From assembly GCA_026874595.1 (NCBI GenBank), contig CM049315.1, positions 59,768,889 to 59,832,888 on the forward strand: DNA of 64,000 nucleotides, read 5' to 3'. A model generated the notes under the pieces. That model was not told the DNA's origin. It searched no databases and saw nothing but the letters and a program-made list of their open reading frames with translations. Of the stretch, positions 23,370 to 35,477 are shown piece after piece. The translations under genes and the position numbers were made by a program. Every line of letters begins with the position of its first letter. Positions within the stretch are counted from its first letter, which is position 1. The stretch comes from Sipunculus nudus (taxonomy: Eukaryota > Annelida > Sipuncula > Golfingiida > Sipunculidae).

Positions 23370-24519
23370 CAATAATAAGTTCGTAAATACAGGACTAGGG
23401 TTGCCGACAGTGGTTAAGGCTGCTAACTTCAAATACACAATCTTGCTATTCACAATACAAGTTCTCAGGCGTCGGTTGCCAAGGGACACGCATCCTTTAA
23501 TGGTAAATGTTTTCTTTATTTCCTCATTCTTTGTCAATTTAAGAAAAATTATTTATTTCACGTGAGAGCCAATTGTTTTAAACACACAAGATATTGTTAG
23601 TAAAACATACGCCTGTCCCTTGGGCCCAAAAAAAAATCAAATAGGCCGAATTTAAATAAATTCTTCAAAAGAATAATCACATATTTTTCGCGGATCATGA
23701 ATGGACACGAGGTCTTCTGTGATAATATTATTTTTTACATTTTCTCGTTCCCTTCAAAAATGTTTAGAGGAATAATAGTTATTGGACTGTATATTTTGTT
23801 TTGTTTATACACATTATTTTAAGACTTTACGCACATTTCTATATTTTCAATAAATGTTGCTAATTTACACTGTTTTGCCTGTACCAGGCCTGTATTTTCC
23901 AGAAAAAATAAGAAAATCACCCGCACGATATATATTTCTGTAACCCCACAGAGCAATTTTTTTATTTTTATTGTGGCCTTGCATACTTAAATACCAGTGT
24001 TTCTGTCTGTTAACTGAGTAGACACCATATAAGAATGTTAGTTACGTTTCTGGTTGTATTCCGTTAATTTAGTTTGACATTTGCTTTAAAATGATCATAA
24101 AAGCAAAAGTGCCTGGATATCATTGACGCCTCGTGCGTTCACTGTACCCGTCAACAAGTCCGTTAATTATTATCCGTCAGGCGTATATGACGTCAGCCTT
24201 GCCAAGTTAAGCACTCTGTCAAATCGTCTGCTGTATTTGATAGTTTCACGTTCACTGAACAAATATATTTAATTATTATGTACTGCTATCAATGTATTGT
24301 CAGCACAGTTAGTTTATAAATGCGTTCATCCTTTCCATTTTTAACTTGTTAGTACGTGTGGTATGTGTCACAGGTCATTCATTTTATCAATGCCTCCGCG
24401 GCTTCTTAATGTCATACTTTATAATAAAGCTTTCTTCTTTTTTTAAAATTAAAAGTGTTCGATAATGATACCGGCTTCGTGATTCCAGTGCTCTGCATGC
24501 ATTGATAGTTTCTTGGGTT

Positions 24520-24555
<36 letters not shown>

Positions 24556-25849
24556 TCTTCTTCTTTAACAGCTGATACGAATTGATGTATTCCATGCTCT
24601 GCATGTCGGCCTTTTTTATTTTTACATGTAGTCTTCGTAAAAATTTTCAACTGCGTTGCGTTTGTTCCAGCAGTAATGTATTAACCTTTACCCCTGTTCA
24701 TTTATGCCATCAGTGGTGCATGCTATAAACAGAGTTCAAATGACTAAAGTAAATGAGAATTTGTCTCAGGTAATAAAAAACAGCCTCGTTCCCGCACAGC
24801 GCGAGGCTGTACTTGTAAAGTGAGAGTGGCTGGAAGAAAATCAAAACGCTACAGCCGGAGGAAAAATCCACCACAAAGCCAGCAGCACTGTTGAATATTT
24901 TGCAACGTGCAGTTAACCTGTTGTGTACGCTAGAGTTGATTTATAGATTAGTGTGAAGTTGTAAAGACCTGTTTGATTGAAGCATTGCTTCAGACGTTTG
25001 TGTACGGGGATTATCGAGCCGTGTTGTAGGTGTAATCCATTAACCCGCGAACCTTCCCCCAGCAGGCAGGCCAAGCCAGCGGTAACGTGCAACCTGGAAC
25101 CTTTGTTCAGGGCTCCAATCATACTGCAGACCAGGGCCTACTGGTCCATAAAAAATGAAATAGTTTTTACAGCACCTGATTTCCCAGGGTATACATCGTT
25201 CAGCGAAAGGGAATGCCCTGTTTACTCTAAATAAAGTGTAGGTACGTTTGGCACACTTAGATATACTTCTGAAACTTAAAATTAAAACAGTTTTGCATGT
25301 AGTGATTATTGAGATTTCGAATACTGGAATTTTCAGCAGGTATATTAAATGAAATTTAAAATTGTTGTGTTTTGCCTGGGATAATTCTGGTTTTGTTCGG
25401 CTGGTTTTATCAGAAATTTGTAAGATCAGAGTGGCTTATGATACCTGTATCAGCCAGAACGAGTTTTGTGGATACCACTACTTTACTAACATGTAGTGTG
25501 TTTTCATCCTGGTTCCACCGCCACCAAATGTTGTCACTAGAGAATCACTTAATAGAATCTTCCAAACTTTGTCTTTTTCAAAGGGTCAACGGTAAACTGG
25601 TGGCCTATCATTTTGGGGTGACCTCTGCGGTATGGACTTTGTGTGGCGTCCATCCATGAGTCACCCGGTTTCTGTTATTCTGCTGTTACACAAAACCTTG
25701 GATATTTCAGGAGAGTTTATATTTTGGATTGCCCTCAAATATTGCACTTCCACGAAACTTTAATACTTTATCTTGTACAAAAGACTAGTGGCGTCATCTG
25801 CAATACTCTTGCGTGATGTTTATCTTCTTGACGAAATGCAGACTAAAGC
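23366..25849. other. No gene seen
   Basis: AT-rich sequence. It contains a (CA)n tract (entered separately) and a short perfect hairpin, ACAGCCTCG / CGAGGCTGT (24780-24788 / 24802-24810). No coding exon could be supported. Confidence 0.3.
24522..24553 (+). repeat. (CA)n microsatellite
   Basis: About 16 CA dinucleotides. Confidence 0.95.
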
Positions 25850-26345
25850 TATACGATTCCTTTTTCGCGGTTGCGGTTGCGGTACCGGTACGGTCGCAGT
25901 AGCGAATGTCGAATTGCGCTCCATAAGTCCACAACGAAACCGCGGTTGTCCGTCAGGTTTAGCCAACAGGCGGTGCTGTCTCTGTGGAATTCCCTCCTGC
26001 GTAATAATTGGCCAATCACGTTTGTCGAAAGTGCTTGGTAGCACAGACTTTTTCCACCCCTATCTGAATACACAAGATGCAATTGTCACCTTTCAGGACA
26101 GTCTGTATACTAACTCGCCGGTGTGGCCTCAGGTCAGTTATCTCCCAATGTTTGCAAATTTCCCTTCTTTCAGTGCCGCATTGCTCCGTTTTGGCGCAAG
26201 AAATCTTTTTCGACACGCTGAGCCAATCAGATCTTGTTTTACGGAGCGTTTGCTTTGCTGGGGGTGTCCCGATAATTCGGGTGGGCATCCCTGTCCGTCA
26301 GGACCGGCGTGTCTGCCTGCGCAACTTCTATTAGCAGACACGCTT
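25850..26345 (+). mobile_element. Unclassified repeat, sister of 4250-4620
   Basis: The segment from about 25880 to 26250 is a diverged, opposite-orientation copy of the repeat that interrupts the 48-bp satellite. The conceptual phrase VLGSTDFFHPYLNTQDAIV corresponds to LGSTDFFHPHWNTHDVIV there. The long plus-strand frame (25773-26402) is therefore treated as repeat, not gene. At its right side a perfect 10-bp hairpin GCGTGTCTGC / GCAGACACGC lies at 26310-26343. Confidence 0.5.
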
Positions 26346-26484
26346 CCATCTATCAAAAATATATCATACCCTGTATTACAAAGTATACAGTCTAGCAAAT
26401 AAATAGATTTACGTTTGACCATTTACTTAAATGGCGCATATTTGCAGAATTAATTAATTGGAATATTTGATTTTGGCCATTGGC

Positions 26485-26487
<3 letters not shown>

Positions 26488-26548
<61 letters not shown>
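26488..26548 (+). repeat. (TA)n microsatellite
   Basis: About 30 TA dinucleotides. Confidence 0.95.
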
Positions 26549-26549
<1 letters not shown>

Positions 26550-26609
26550 TAATAGATTAGGTTTCCAGGTCAGTTTGTGTTACATATTAATATTGCACTT
26601 TAGCAAGTT

Positions 26610-26720
26610 CAGGAGCGGATCTAGAGGGTTAACCCCTACTTACGGATGAAATACCCTTTTATGTTTTCCTCATATTTACACTGCTAAGTGCCCTCCGGGA
26701 CAGACCTGGATCCGCCCCTG
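26610..26720. mobile_element. 111-bp hAT-like MITE
   Basis: CAGGAGCGGATCTAGAG at the left and CCTGGATCCGCCCCTG at the right form terminal inverted repeats. It is the same type as at 13392-13491. No target duplication is obvious. Confidence 0.6.
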
Positions 26721-27751
26721 AAATTAAAGTAATTGTCTGAAATAAGGTCACTGTGATCAAGTTTAGTCATTACGAAAGGTCAAACAGCATACTCTTATGT
26801 GTATCATATGGCCGCCTGATTTGATATTTTTCTCATATCTTTACTTATGAGCAACATGAACGGATAGATATAGTGGAAATATCCCCATTTGTATAATCAG
26901 GAATTCTGATAGATCCGCGCTTGCTGTTAATTTTTTTTTGGTAATGTTTCATTTAAATTGTAATGATCACATTATATCATGTAATATAAGCCTTTTAAAG
27001 AACATCGACTTGTTTATAAGTAAGCCGTTAGGAGCCCAGGGGACAGCACACACTTCCTGTATCTTATTTGATTAAAAGTCATAATTTATTGATGGGATCC
27101 ATCGTCATCATCCATTAACACATAAATATTTTAAATATTCTTTGCTGGTATAACCCTTCATGGCAATCCCATGGACACTTATCAGAATGTTGGTATAGAA
27201 GTTTATGATGCCAAAGTCCATGTTCAAATGAAAGGCATTCTTGTTTGCTGCATTTTAACATTTGCAAGTTTAATTCCAACGCCATGTTTTGTTTCAAAGG
27301 GCCGATATTCCATAGAAATGACGAAACCTCATTTTAACATGTTTCTGCAATGAACAAGCATTTCGTCACTGATTTCGTAAATTAACAGATAAAGTAAACT
27401 GTTTGAAAATTAATGTCATTAATTGTAGCCTTTAGCCAGAAGGTTTCAATGAAACATTTTAATTGCTTTACATGAAGTTTGCAGACGGATGAAATGCCCA
27501 TATCTGTACAAATGCCAGAGTTTTTAAAATACGTTTAATAACCTCAAGATTGCATCCAAACAGCACCCTCAATGTTCTCTCTTGGGGCTGCTTGGTCGGT
27601 GGTTACCGAGCAACATGTCCTGGTTTCTTCTTAATTGTCACGTGACACTGCGTTGTCTTACCACAGCCACTACATTTACAGAGCGGTGTGCATGGCATGC
27701 CATATTATCCACGTGTCAATGTGTAGCTTTCAAATATAGGCCTAAGGCCAA

Positions 27752-28036
27752 AAAAGGTATGGTTCTCAGGCACCGCCCGCGTCAATTTTAACCCCCCCTC
27801 CCGCATCAAACATTTTTATTTTTATTTTCATCTTTCAAGAAGATAAAATAATATATTTTCGATACGATTTCCTTTGTTATGTAGTGCTTTTACCTGTTTA
27901 ACCAGAAGAAACCTGTCATTTTCATGATTTTCCCTGATCATATGACATTTTTATTGAAAAATAAAAAAAAGGTCAAAATAAAATACCGCCCGCCTGCATT
28001 GATTCATGAAAAAAAGTGCCTGAGAACAATACCCTT
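27752..28036 (-). mobile_element. MITE, copy 2 (opposite to 9941-10241)
   Basis: Left end GGTATGGTTCTCAGGCACCG, right end GTGCCTGAGAACAATACC. The interior is homologous to copy 1 on the other strand, including GTAGTGCTTTTACCTG and the GATAAAATAATATA region. Non-coding. Confidence 0.75.
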
Positions 28037-28238
28037 TCATTTTTTTGGCGTAACTCGTCCATCATACCCGGTTACGGTGTTATGATGCTTCATGCAAATC
28101 AGAGCAGTTTAGCATGAATGAACCACTTTATGTGGCTGGGACAACTGGCAACTTAACTACTTTGCAGTTTTTTTTTAATATCAACTCAAGAATTATCCAT
28201 TAGGTTTCAAATGGATTTCTCGATCTGCTGTAGACCCA

Positions 28239-28294
<56 letters not shown>

Positions 28295-29391
28295 ATCATG
28301 TAAAGCAAACTGTCCAGACATCAGAATCATCAGACATCTCTCGAAAGCCTTGGTCACGTGTCACTCATAACTATCGCTTGAGGACACCTGTATATCTCGT
28401 CATCTACGATCATATGGAGGTTGTTGCGGAGATGATTTCAATGTAGATCTTGCTAATTGTCATTGTGCTATAAAGGTCAGCCTCAATGCTTATGGATTCC
28501 AGAATAAGATCAATATTTTCGATAGCCTGAGGTGAAAAAATTCAAGCAGTCAATTCTGAAGCTTGCCAACTGTCAGTTGATTGTTGGCCGATTCAGTGTC
28601 AAAGTTTTGGTGCTCTCTCATGCAAATCAAGATCAAGGGTTATTACTATTTTGTGACTAGTACCAGTGACAAAAGCTGATATGCCTTTAGAAAGACTCAA
28701 CGCTGCATAGAGAGCAGTTCGAAATCGCCTTAACAACATGGCAACAAGTCCGAGTGTGTTGATGTTGCGACTGCAATTGTAAAGAGTTAGTAGCTGCCTG
28801 AGCGATAGTCTGTTATATCCTCCATGGAAACGTTTGAAGGGTGACGTACAAAACAATGTGACCAAGATCATGGTCTGCTATGATCTCTTCTTTGGGGGGC
28901 TTTGCAGCAAAGAAATTCAAAATTTGGAAACAATTATCCTGAAAGGCCACGCACTCCTAACGAGAAAAGCTCACGTAAAAGGTACCTTTGGAGAGATAAA
29001 TAACTAGACTCTTTTTAAGTTACACATGACCAAGAGCCTGGAGAGATGACACTTCGTCTCCTTTAAAAAACTTGGTGGTTGAATTTATTTACATTCCTTT
29101 GCATTTAATTTATTATATTTGTAAAGATTACGAAATCAACGATGAAATGCTAGTTCATTACTTTAACCAAATGTGTTACAATGTATTTTCTGCATAACTA
29201 GAATGTTGGCCTTTGACAGAAATGCACACTGGAATCCTCTTCATTTAAACTTTGGCATACTTGGACTTCGATACCACCATTCTGAAAGGCCGCTTTGGAC
29301 TATTGCACAGTGATCAGAAGTCAAAATGTACGATAAATTGGACATATATAACTAGAATGGCTTAGTTTCTGCAGGTCCAAAAACAGAAAGT

Positions 29392-29394
<3 letters not shown>
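28037..29394. other. No gene seen
   Basis: Contains a (CT)n tract (separate entry). A minus-strand frame of 90 codons (28599-28871) has no recognisable domain. Confidence 0.3.
28241..28290 (+). repeat. (CT)n microsatellite
   Basis: 25 CT dinucleotides. Confidence 0.95.

Positions 29395-29453
<59 letters not shown>
29395..29453 (+). repeat. (CT)n microsatellite
   Basis: About 29 CT dinucleotides. Confidence 0.95.
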
Positions 29454-29456
<3 letters not shown>

Positions 29457-29539
29457 CCCTCCCCATGGCAATACCAAAATATGAGGGGTATAATAATATG
29501 CACTATATATCAAAAGGTATGGTGTTTCGGAAACATGAA

Positions 29540-29960
29540 AATCTACAGTTGTGACCTTGAAGTTCAAGCTGAAGATTACCATTTTTCAAATTTCTCTGAG
29601 AAAGTGATGGAAAGAACATACTTTTGAAAATAGAACTTAAGAAAGATATAGAGTACTATGTTAGGAGGTCACAATGCTTCTAGATTTTGGCACAACTGAC
29701 CTTGAAGCTTCGACATCAAGCTAGGTCACCAGTTTTTGATCTCATCAGTGATCATTGAGGATTCAACATGTTTTTCAGATTCTTCAGTACTTCGAAAGTT
29801 ATGCGGGCCACAATAATCCTATAATTCGGCATATATGACCTTGAAATTCAAGGTCACCAGTACTCGTCCTCTTCCGAGAACTCATTGGAAACAACCTGTG
29901 TGTAAAATTTGAGGGGGAAATGCAATATTGCCTAAGTTATGGGATTGACAATTTTTTTAT
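29540..29960 (+). repeat. ~140-bp tandem-core repeat, three copies
   Basis: Phrases close to TGACCTTGAAATTCAAGGTCA, which is palindromic, recur near 29552, 29697 and 29836. Each is followed by similar text (GAGAA..CATTGGAA, TTATG). The period is about 140 bp. Confidence 0.6.
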
Positions 29961-30114
29961 AAAAGGATCGGTCCGTGGCCTGTTGCTGGCACTGTCAATT
30001 GAATGAGGATGAAGGTATCCTTATGATAAGAATGTTATGATAATTTTATATGCCTTCTGGATTTTAGGTTTTATATTCACGGGGTTAGAAATAATCCAGA
30101 AGTCATAACCTGTC

Positions 30115-30860
30115 ATTATAATTAGGAAGGTAGGTGGCGTCACTGTCTGACTTACCAGAAAACTCTCCAAGATGGATGGACATGCCAAATATCAGACCAA
30201 AACCTTGAACCAAACCTGAAATATAAGCAATTTTCAACCAAACCACATGTATGGATAACCACCAGTCTTGAGTACAAGATGGAGGAGTCCAAAATCTATG
30301 GGTATGCACCAATTCAGGCTAATACGGCAAATCACTCCTGAGAAAAGGGCATTTATTTATTCTACAAAACCGGGAAAGTATGTGGCGCCACCTGTCTGGT
30401 TTATGAGAAAACTTTTCAAGATGGATGGACATACATGTACCAGATTTCAGACCAATATCTTGAACCATTCCTGAAATATGAGCAATTTTCACCAAAAGCA
30501 AATATACCGATGGACGCCACGCGAAAACGACTGCAGACGGCCCCACTGGTCTTGTTTACGAGATGTAGGTGTTGAGGATCTATGAACATGCACAATTCCA
30601 ACCCAATACATTGAAGAACCACTAAGATGAACAGATGGCAAATGACAGATGGACACTACGCAAAAAGTATTGTAGGTGGTGCCACCAGTCGCAATTATGA
30701 GATGGAGATATCCAAGATCTATGGACATGCTAACTTTCAGCACAATACATTGAACCACTCATGAGATATTGGCTGTTATCTAAAAGACACCCAGATTCGT
30801 ACTGCACATAAAGGATTGCTGGTGGTGCCATCTGTCTTTGGCACAACAACATAGATGACT
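30115..30860 (-). repeat. ~120-160 bp diverged tandem repeats
   Basis: Units centred on GTGGCGCCACCTGTCT, then GAGAAAACT..CCAAGATGGATGGACATG and TTGAACCA..CTGAAATATGAGCAA, recur near 30127, 30250, 30380, 30533, 30672 and 30820. In the reverse orientation the same family fills 43205-44760 and recurs at 45650-46130 and 57470-57955. Confidence 0.65.
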
Positions 30861-30929
30861 ATGTTTGGCTTCGGAAAGATTAGTCCAAGGGTCTCAGAGG
30901 AGTTCTCTGGAACATGATGCAGAGTTTGT

Positions 30930-32536
30930 ATTACATTTTTAATTATTCTGGGGGGTACTTACGAGCCCCACAGCTCAGAGGATATGGGTAACAGAGACCA
31001 TATTTCAGATTTCCATAGAGACTTTTCTGTTGACCTCCTTTGATGTCAAGTTTGAAGATTCAAGGTCCAGCTGTTACAATTTGTGCCCGGTTAACAGATG
31101 ACAGCTTCTTTGAAAGTATCAAAAATAGAGAAAAAAAAAGTTTCGTAAAAATTAGAAAAAAATACACGTGGCACCACCAGTTTGCAGGAACTGATGGAAC
31201 TCTCCATGATCAATATTCATGCAAAGAATCATGGTGATCAAGGCAGTAATTATTCAGATACTGAAGCTTTTGTATCAAATTTTTTATTATTCTGGGGGTT
31301 ACATTTAAGACAAATAGCTCGGAGAAAATAAGTAACAGAGACCTAATTTCAGGTTTTCAATGAGATTTTCCATGGAACTCCCTTGATGTCAAGTTAGAAG
31401 ATTAAAGAACCAGCGGTTATGAAGCTTCTTTGAAGGTATCCAAACAAAAAAGAGAAAAAATCGTAATAAATAGAATAAATACAAGTGGCACCACTAGTTT
31501 GCAGGAACTGATGGAACACTCCATGACCAACATTCGTGCAAAGAATCATGGTGATCAATGCATTAGTTATTCAATTACTTGAGCTTTTGTATCAAATTGT
31601 TAATTATACTGAGGGGTACTTACAAGCCCCCTGGTTTGGAGGATAGGAGAAACGGAGACCTAATTTCATGTTTTTTTACAGAGAGTTTTCATGGACCTCC
31701 CTTGATGTCAAGTAAGAAGTTTCCAGGTATAGCAGTTACGATTTGTACCCTGTTAACATATGACAGCTTCGTTGATGGTATCAAAAATACAGAAAAAAAT
31801 CGTAAAATTTAGAAAAATACAGGTGGCGCCACCAGTGTGAAGGAACTGAAGGAACACTACATGATCAATATTCATGCAAAGAATCATGGTGATCAAGGCA
31901 GTAGTTATTCAGATACTCTAGCTTTTGTGTCAAATCTTTGATTATTCTGAGGGGTATTTACGAGCCCCTTAGCTCGGAGGATATGGGTAACAGAGACCTA
32001 ATTTTAGGTTTCCAAAGAGACTTTTCATGGGCCTCTCTGCGAGTCAAGTTAGAAGATTCTAGGTCTAGCGGTTACGATTTGAGCCCTGTTGACAGATGAC
32101 AGCTTCTTTGAAAGTATCAAAAATAGAGAACAAAATTCGTGAAAAAATAGAAAAAGTACAGGTGGCGCCACCAGTTTGCAGGAACTAATGGAATATTCCA
32201 TGATCAATATTCATGCAAAAAATCATGGTGATCAAGGCAGTTGTTATTCAGATACTTGAGCTTTTGTATCAAATCTTTTATTATTCGGGGGGGGGGGGGT
32301 AATTACGTGACGCATAGCTAGGGAGTTTGGGTAACAGAGACCTATTTCAGGTTTCCAAGGAGATTTTTCATGGACCTCCCTTGATGTCAAGTTTGAAGAT
32401 TCCAGGTCCAGCGGTTACGATTTGTGCCCTGTTAACGAACGGCCAGACGACCGGACGGCCGGACAGACGACGGACTCGGACAAAAAGTGATCGCTATAGC
32501 TCAGATGACTTTCAGTCAGCTGAGCTAAAAACGTGA
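30930..32536 (-). mobile_element. Tandem-core element, ~310-350 bp units
   Basis: Read on the minus strand, the element starts at 32536 with TTAGCTCAGCTGACTGAAAG and a GTCCG-rich leader, then GTTAACAGGGCACAAATCG. About 4.6 tandem cores follow. Plus-strand cores start near 30950, 31303, 31613, 31951 and 32292 with GGGGTACTTACGAGCCCC-like text. Most carry a GGTGGCGCCACC- or GTGGCACCAC-type motif. The head is shared with plus-strand copies at 48195 and 52013. Non-coding. Pearl/Helitron-like by architecture (inference). Confidence 0.65.
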
Positions 32537-33087
32537 TAGCATTATAGATAAGCACTATGCAGTTGCCGATTTTAGATCTTTCTGAAATTTTAATAACCAC
32601 CCTTCCCATGACGACACACGCCATTCTAGTTCCCGGCATTCATCACTCACTCTTTCGGTTAATAGACAGTCGCCTTGCGGCGTATACAAAATCGTTTGCC
32701 TGCCGACCTCCCCTTTTCCAGTTGTATACATGGTTTAAAGTTAAGGGATTACATCATACACTGCCGGTTCAGCCAAAAATGAACTAGAACTTTCATGCAT
32801 AAATATCATTAAGCAGGAATCCTCCAGTGTCTTGTATGTGTAAATGCCCCGAGCAACGTTAAGAAGCGAAATTCATAACGTTTTGCCAGAAAATTGGAAT
32901 CTTGCATTGCTGCCGTTGTGATGTCTAACTAAATACCGGAACGGAGCCGTCTAAATATCATTAAGCCGTCTAAATGGACCAACCAGCATGATCTACAAAT
33001 GACTACAATAGCACCAGGAAGTCCAACAATATGAATTAAATAGTGTGACAAAACGAAAGTACATCACATGAACCCCCCCCCCCCTCC

Positions 33088-33089
<2 letters not shown>
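32537..33089. other. No gene seen
   Basis: A 76-codon frame is unsupported. A C-run lies at about 33073-33084. Confidence 0.3.
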
Positions 33090-33175
<86 letters not shown>

Positions 33176-33179
33176 TATA
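33090..33179 (+). repeat. (AT)n microsatellite
   Basis: About 40 AT dinucleotides following a C-rich tract. Confidence 0.95.
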
Positions 33180-33352
33180 GGCCCATAACGGCATGTAAAC
33201 TTTACCTGTGAACTAGTCTGAAGTACAATGAAGACAACATTATTCGGCTATTTGAATAAAGTGATAATTTTGTAGTGGTGATTTTTGTAATAACAAACTG
33301 CAGCGTTCGATTAATATGAATAAATGAGTAGTCCTAGAAACGTACATGTGGA

Positions 33353-33457
<105 letters not shown>

Positions 33458-33554
33458 GGATCACTGACACGCTATCACTCACGTCCTCTAGTGGGTATAT
33501 TGTGAACTAAGCTGATTCTTCCTGAGCACCGCAAATGCTGCATAATAATACGCC

Positions 33555-33850
33555 CGTCGTGTATCTGGTGACCTCTGACCTAATTAAATATGCGTGAATT
33601 TTGCTAAGAATGTAATTCAGATAAAAAACTCTATTGGCAAATATTTATGGTGAGTTTCATTAAAATCCATAAGATTTTTGTTAAGTCACCATGGTGCCAC
33701 CAAAGTCTGGTTAACTCTACCTCATTAAATATGCATGGATTTTGCTTGGAATCGAAAGCGACACCACGTACGGGCCTATACAAAGAAGCCTGGTGACTTC
33801 TGGTCCCATTAAATATCGCAGTGCGTGAATTTTGCTGAGACACTCTATTG
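33555..33850 (-). repeat. ~110-bp tandem repeat with distant copy
   Basis: Two to three units contain ATTAAATATGC(G/A)TG(A/G)ATTTTGCT. The block TCCATAAGATTTT..GTAAGTCACCATGGTGCCACC at 33668 recurs at about 34828-34862. Both copies sit beside the same ATTAAATATGC phrase. Confidence 0.6.
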
Positions 33851-33872
33851 GTAAATATGTATAACTAGCTGA

Positions 33873-33910
33873 TAAACCCGGTATACCGGGCTTTTTACCG
33901 GGGTTTAGGA
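33873..33910 (+). repeat. CCCGGTATACCGGG palindrome
   Basis: A perfect 14-bp palindrome (about 33878-33891), followed by a second near-copy of the arm (TTTACCGGGG). It may be an element end; no partner was found in the window. Confidence 0.4.
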
Positions 33911-35330
33911 GATATATTTACTGAGATACTGAATGTTGGCTAATTTTTTATTGTGAAAGTTAAAAGAAAATATAGATTTTTAGTTGGGTACTCTCGGAAT
34001 ACGATATGTACAAATATTTTTCACAGTTATTTTGTGGCGCTGTGCTCGTGGCATAAATCATACCCCGATATGTTTACCTTGAAGAGTTCAGTGATGGTTT
34101 AAATTGCGAACCGGAATGAGACGCGGAGGCATACAGTGTTTCGTTGATATTTGACTGGTTTCTATTGTTGGACGTTTAAAGAATAGGTTGATGTGAGGAA
34201 CACATGTATGATTTATTAAATGTACGTTGCAAGGAAACTGTTCCTGAAGAAGGAAACAGAAATATGCATACATCGTAAGTAGCAGAAGCGGACCGAGCGG
34301 GACTCCATGCAGTGGGTCCGTATCCCATTTTCAGCCACCGCAACCTTTTTTTCATCGTATCAGATAAATTTATAGGCGTGAAACCCCCGCCACCACCCCA
34401 GCCTGTTACTGAAATTGGGACCTTGAATTAGGTTTTGTCATTAATCCTCCTGGTATGAACTCTCCATTTTATAAAGCGAGAAACATGTGTTTTTCTCTTT
34501 TACTGACTACGCACGTGGGTCAAATCCCTCATTGAAAGCAAGCGTTATTCATATGAACAATAGTCCTTAGTGTTAGAGGTGAAGTGACCACGATGCACGC
34601 ATTCCGGTGTTTGCCGAAGGCAGTTCGGCTGTGCTCGGTAAAAAAACGGAAAAATCACTCAAAATTATATGTATATTAAAAATTATTTATTTTCCTATGT
34701 CACTGGGGGGATAATAACCTTTAAAATGATGTATGGCACAATATTGTACACAACGCGGTTTTAGAGAACATTGCGAACAAACATGAACCGAATTCCTTTT
34801 ATAAGTATTAGATGAGTTTCATGGAAATCCATAAGATTTTAAGTAAGTCACCATGGTGCCACCAAAGTCTGATGACCTAGCTCTGACCTCATTAAATATG
34901 CCTGGATTTTGCTGGAAATCGAACTTAGGCAAGATATTATATTGATTACTAAAAGTTACCGGACAGACGGAGCACTCACCGAGCGGATACCTCATCAAAC
35001 GCCTGGCTCCGCATTCTTTGTCGACCCAAATTTAAAAAATTATTTCTTATATCATGTCCAACTCCTCAACAATGTTCAATTCATTCAGCAATGATAAAGC
35101 ATTGAAAACATTTGAAACTTTTGACAAAACACACAAGTTTAATACAAATAAGCAGACGACTTATCGACATCAGTAATCTAGTAGAGCCTAAACAAATAAC
35201 GTTGTTATTTCATTGAGAACAGTGATAGTAATAAACACACCTTCCTTAGCTTATATTTCGGACATATTTAAGATATTTTTCACAAATATGTGACTTCTTC
35301 GCATGGGCATACATAAACGCTCAGTATTAG
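33911..35330. other. No gene seen
   Basis: A second copy of the 33651 repeat lies at about 34811-34925. Otherwise no coding or repeat structure was recognised. Confidence 0.3.
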
Positions 35331-35331
35331 T

Positions 35332-35477
35332 AATAGCCTAGTGAAATGTTATGCATCATGTAAGGTTTTACAAGGCGTGTGTCATACATGGCAATCGCGA
35401 GGTGAAGCTGAGCGAATGCCATGATTAACACGGGCCGAGTAAAACTTTACATAATGCGTAAGATTTCACTGGGCTAT
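35332..35477. mobile_element. 146-bp hairpin (palindromic) MITE
   Basis: The whole segment is close to self-complementary. AATAGCCTAGTGAAATGTTA at the left pairs with a TTTCACTGGGCTAT end at the right. The arms continue inward through GTAAGGTTTTAC / GTAAAACTTTAC and TGTCATACATGGCA / TGCCATGATTAACA. It meets at a short loop near 35400. Non-coding. Confidence 0.75.

Larger units (their letters stand above)
26346..27751. other. No gene seen outside listed repeats
   Basis: Contains an AT microsatellite and a hAT-like MITE, listed separately. The remainder is AT-rich without coding signal. Confidence 0.3.

Noticed and set aside
24188-24195. TGACGTCA cAMP-response-element match
   Set aside because: A single 8-bp match with no nearby gene start; expected by chance in 64 kb.
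25773-26402. 209-codon plus-strand frame
   Set aside because: Its similarity to a frame at 4237-4590 on the other strand is shared repeat DNA; overlapping frames on both strands are equally open and no family motif is present.
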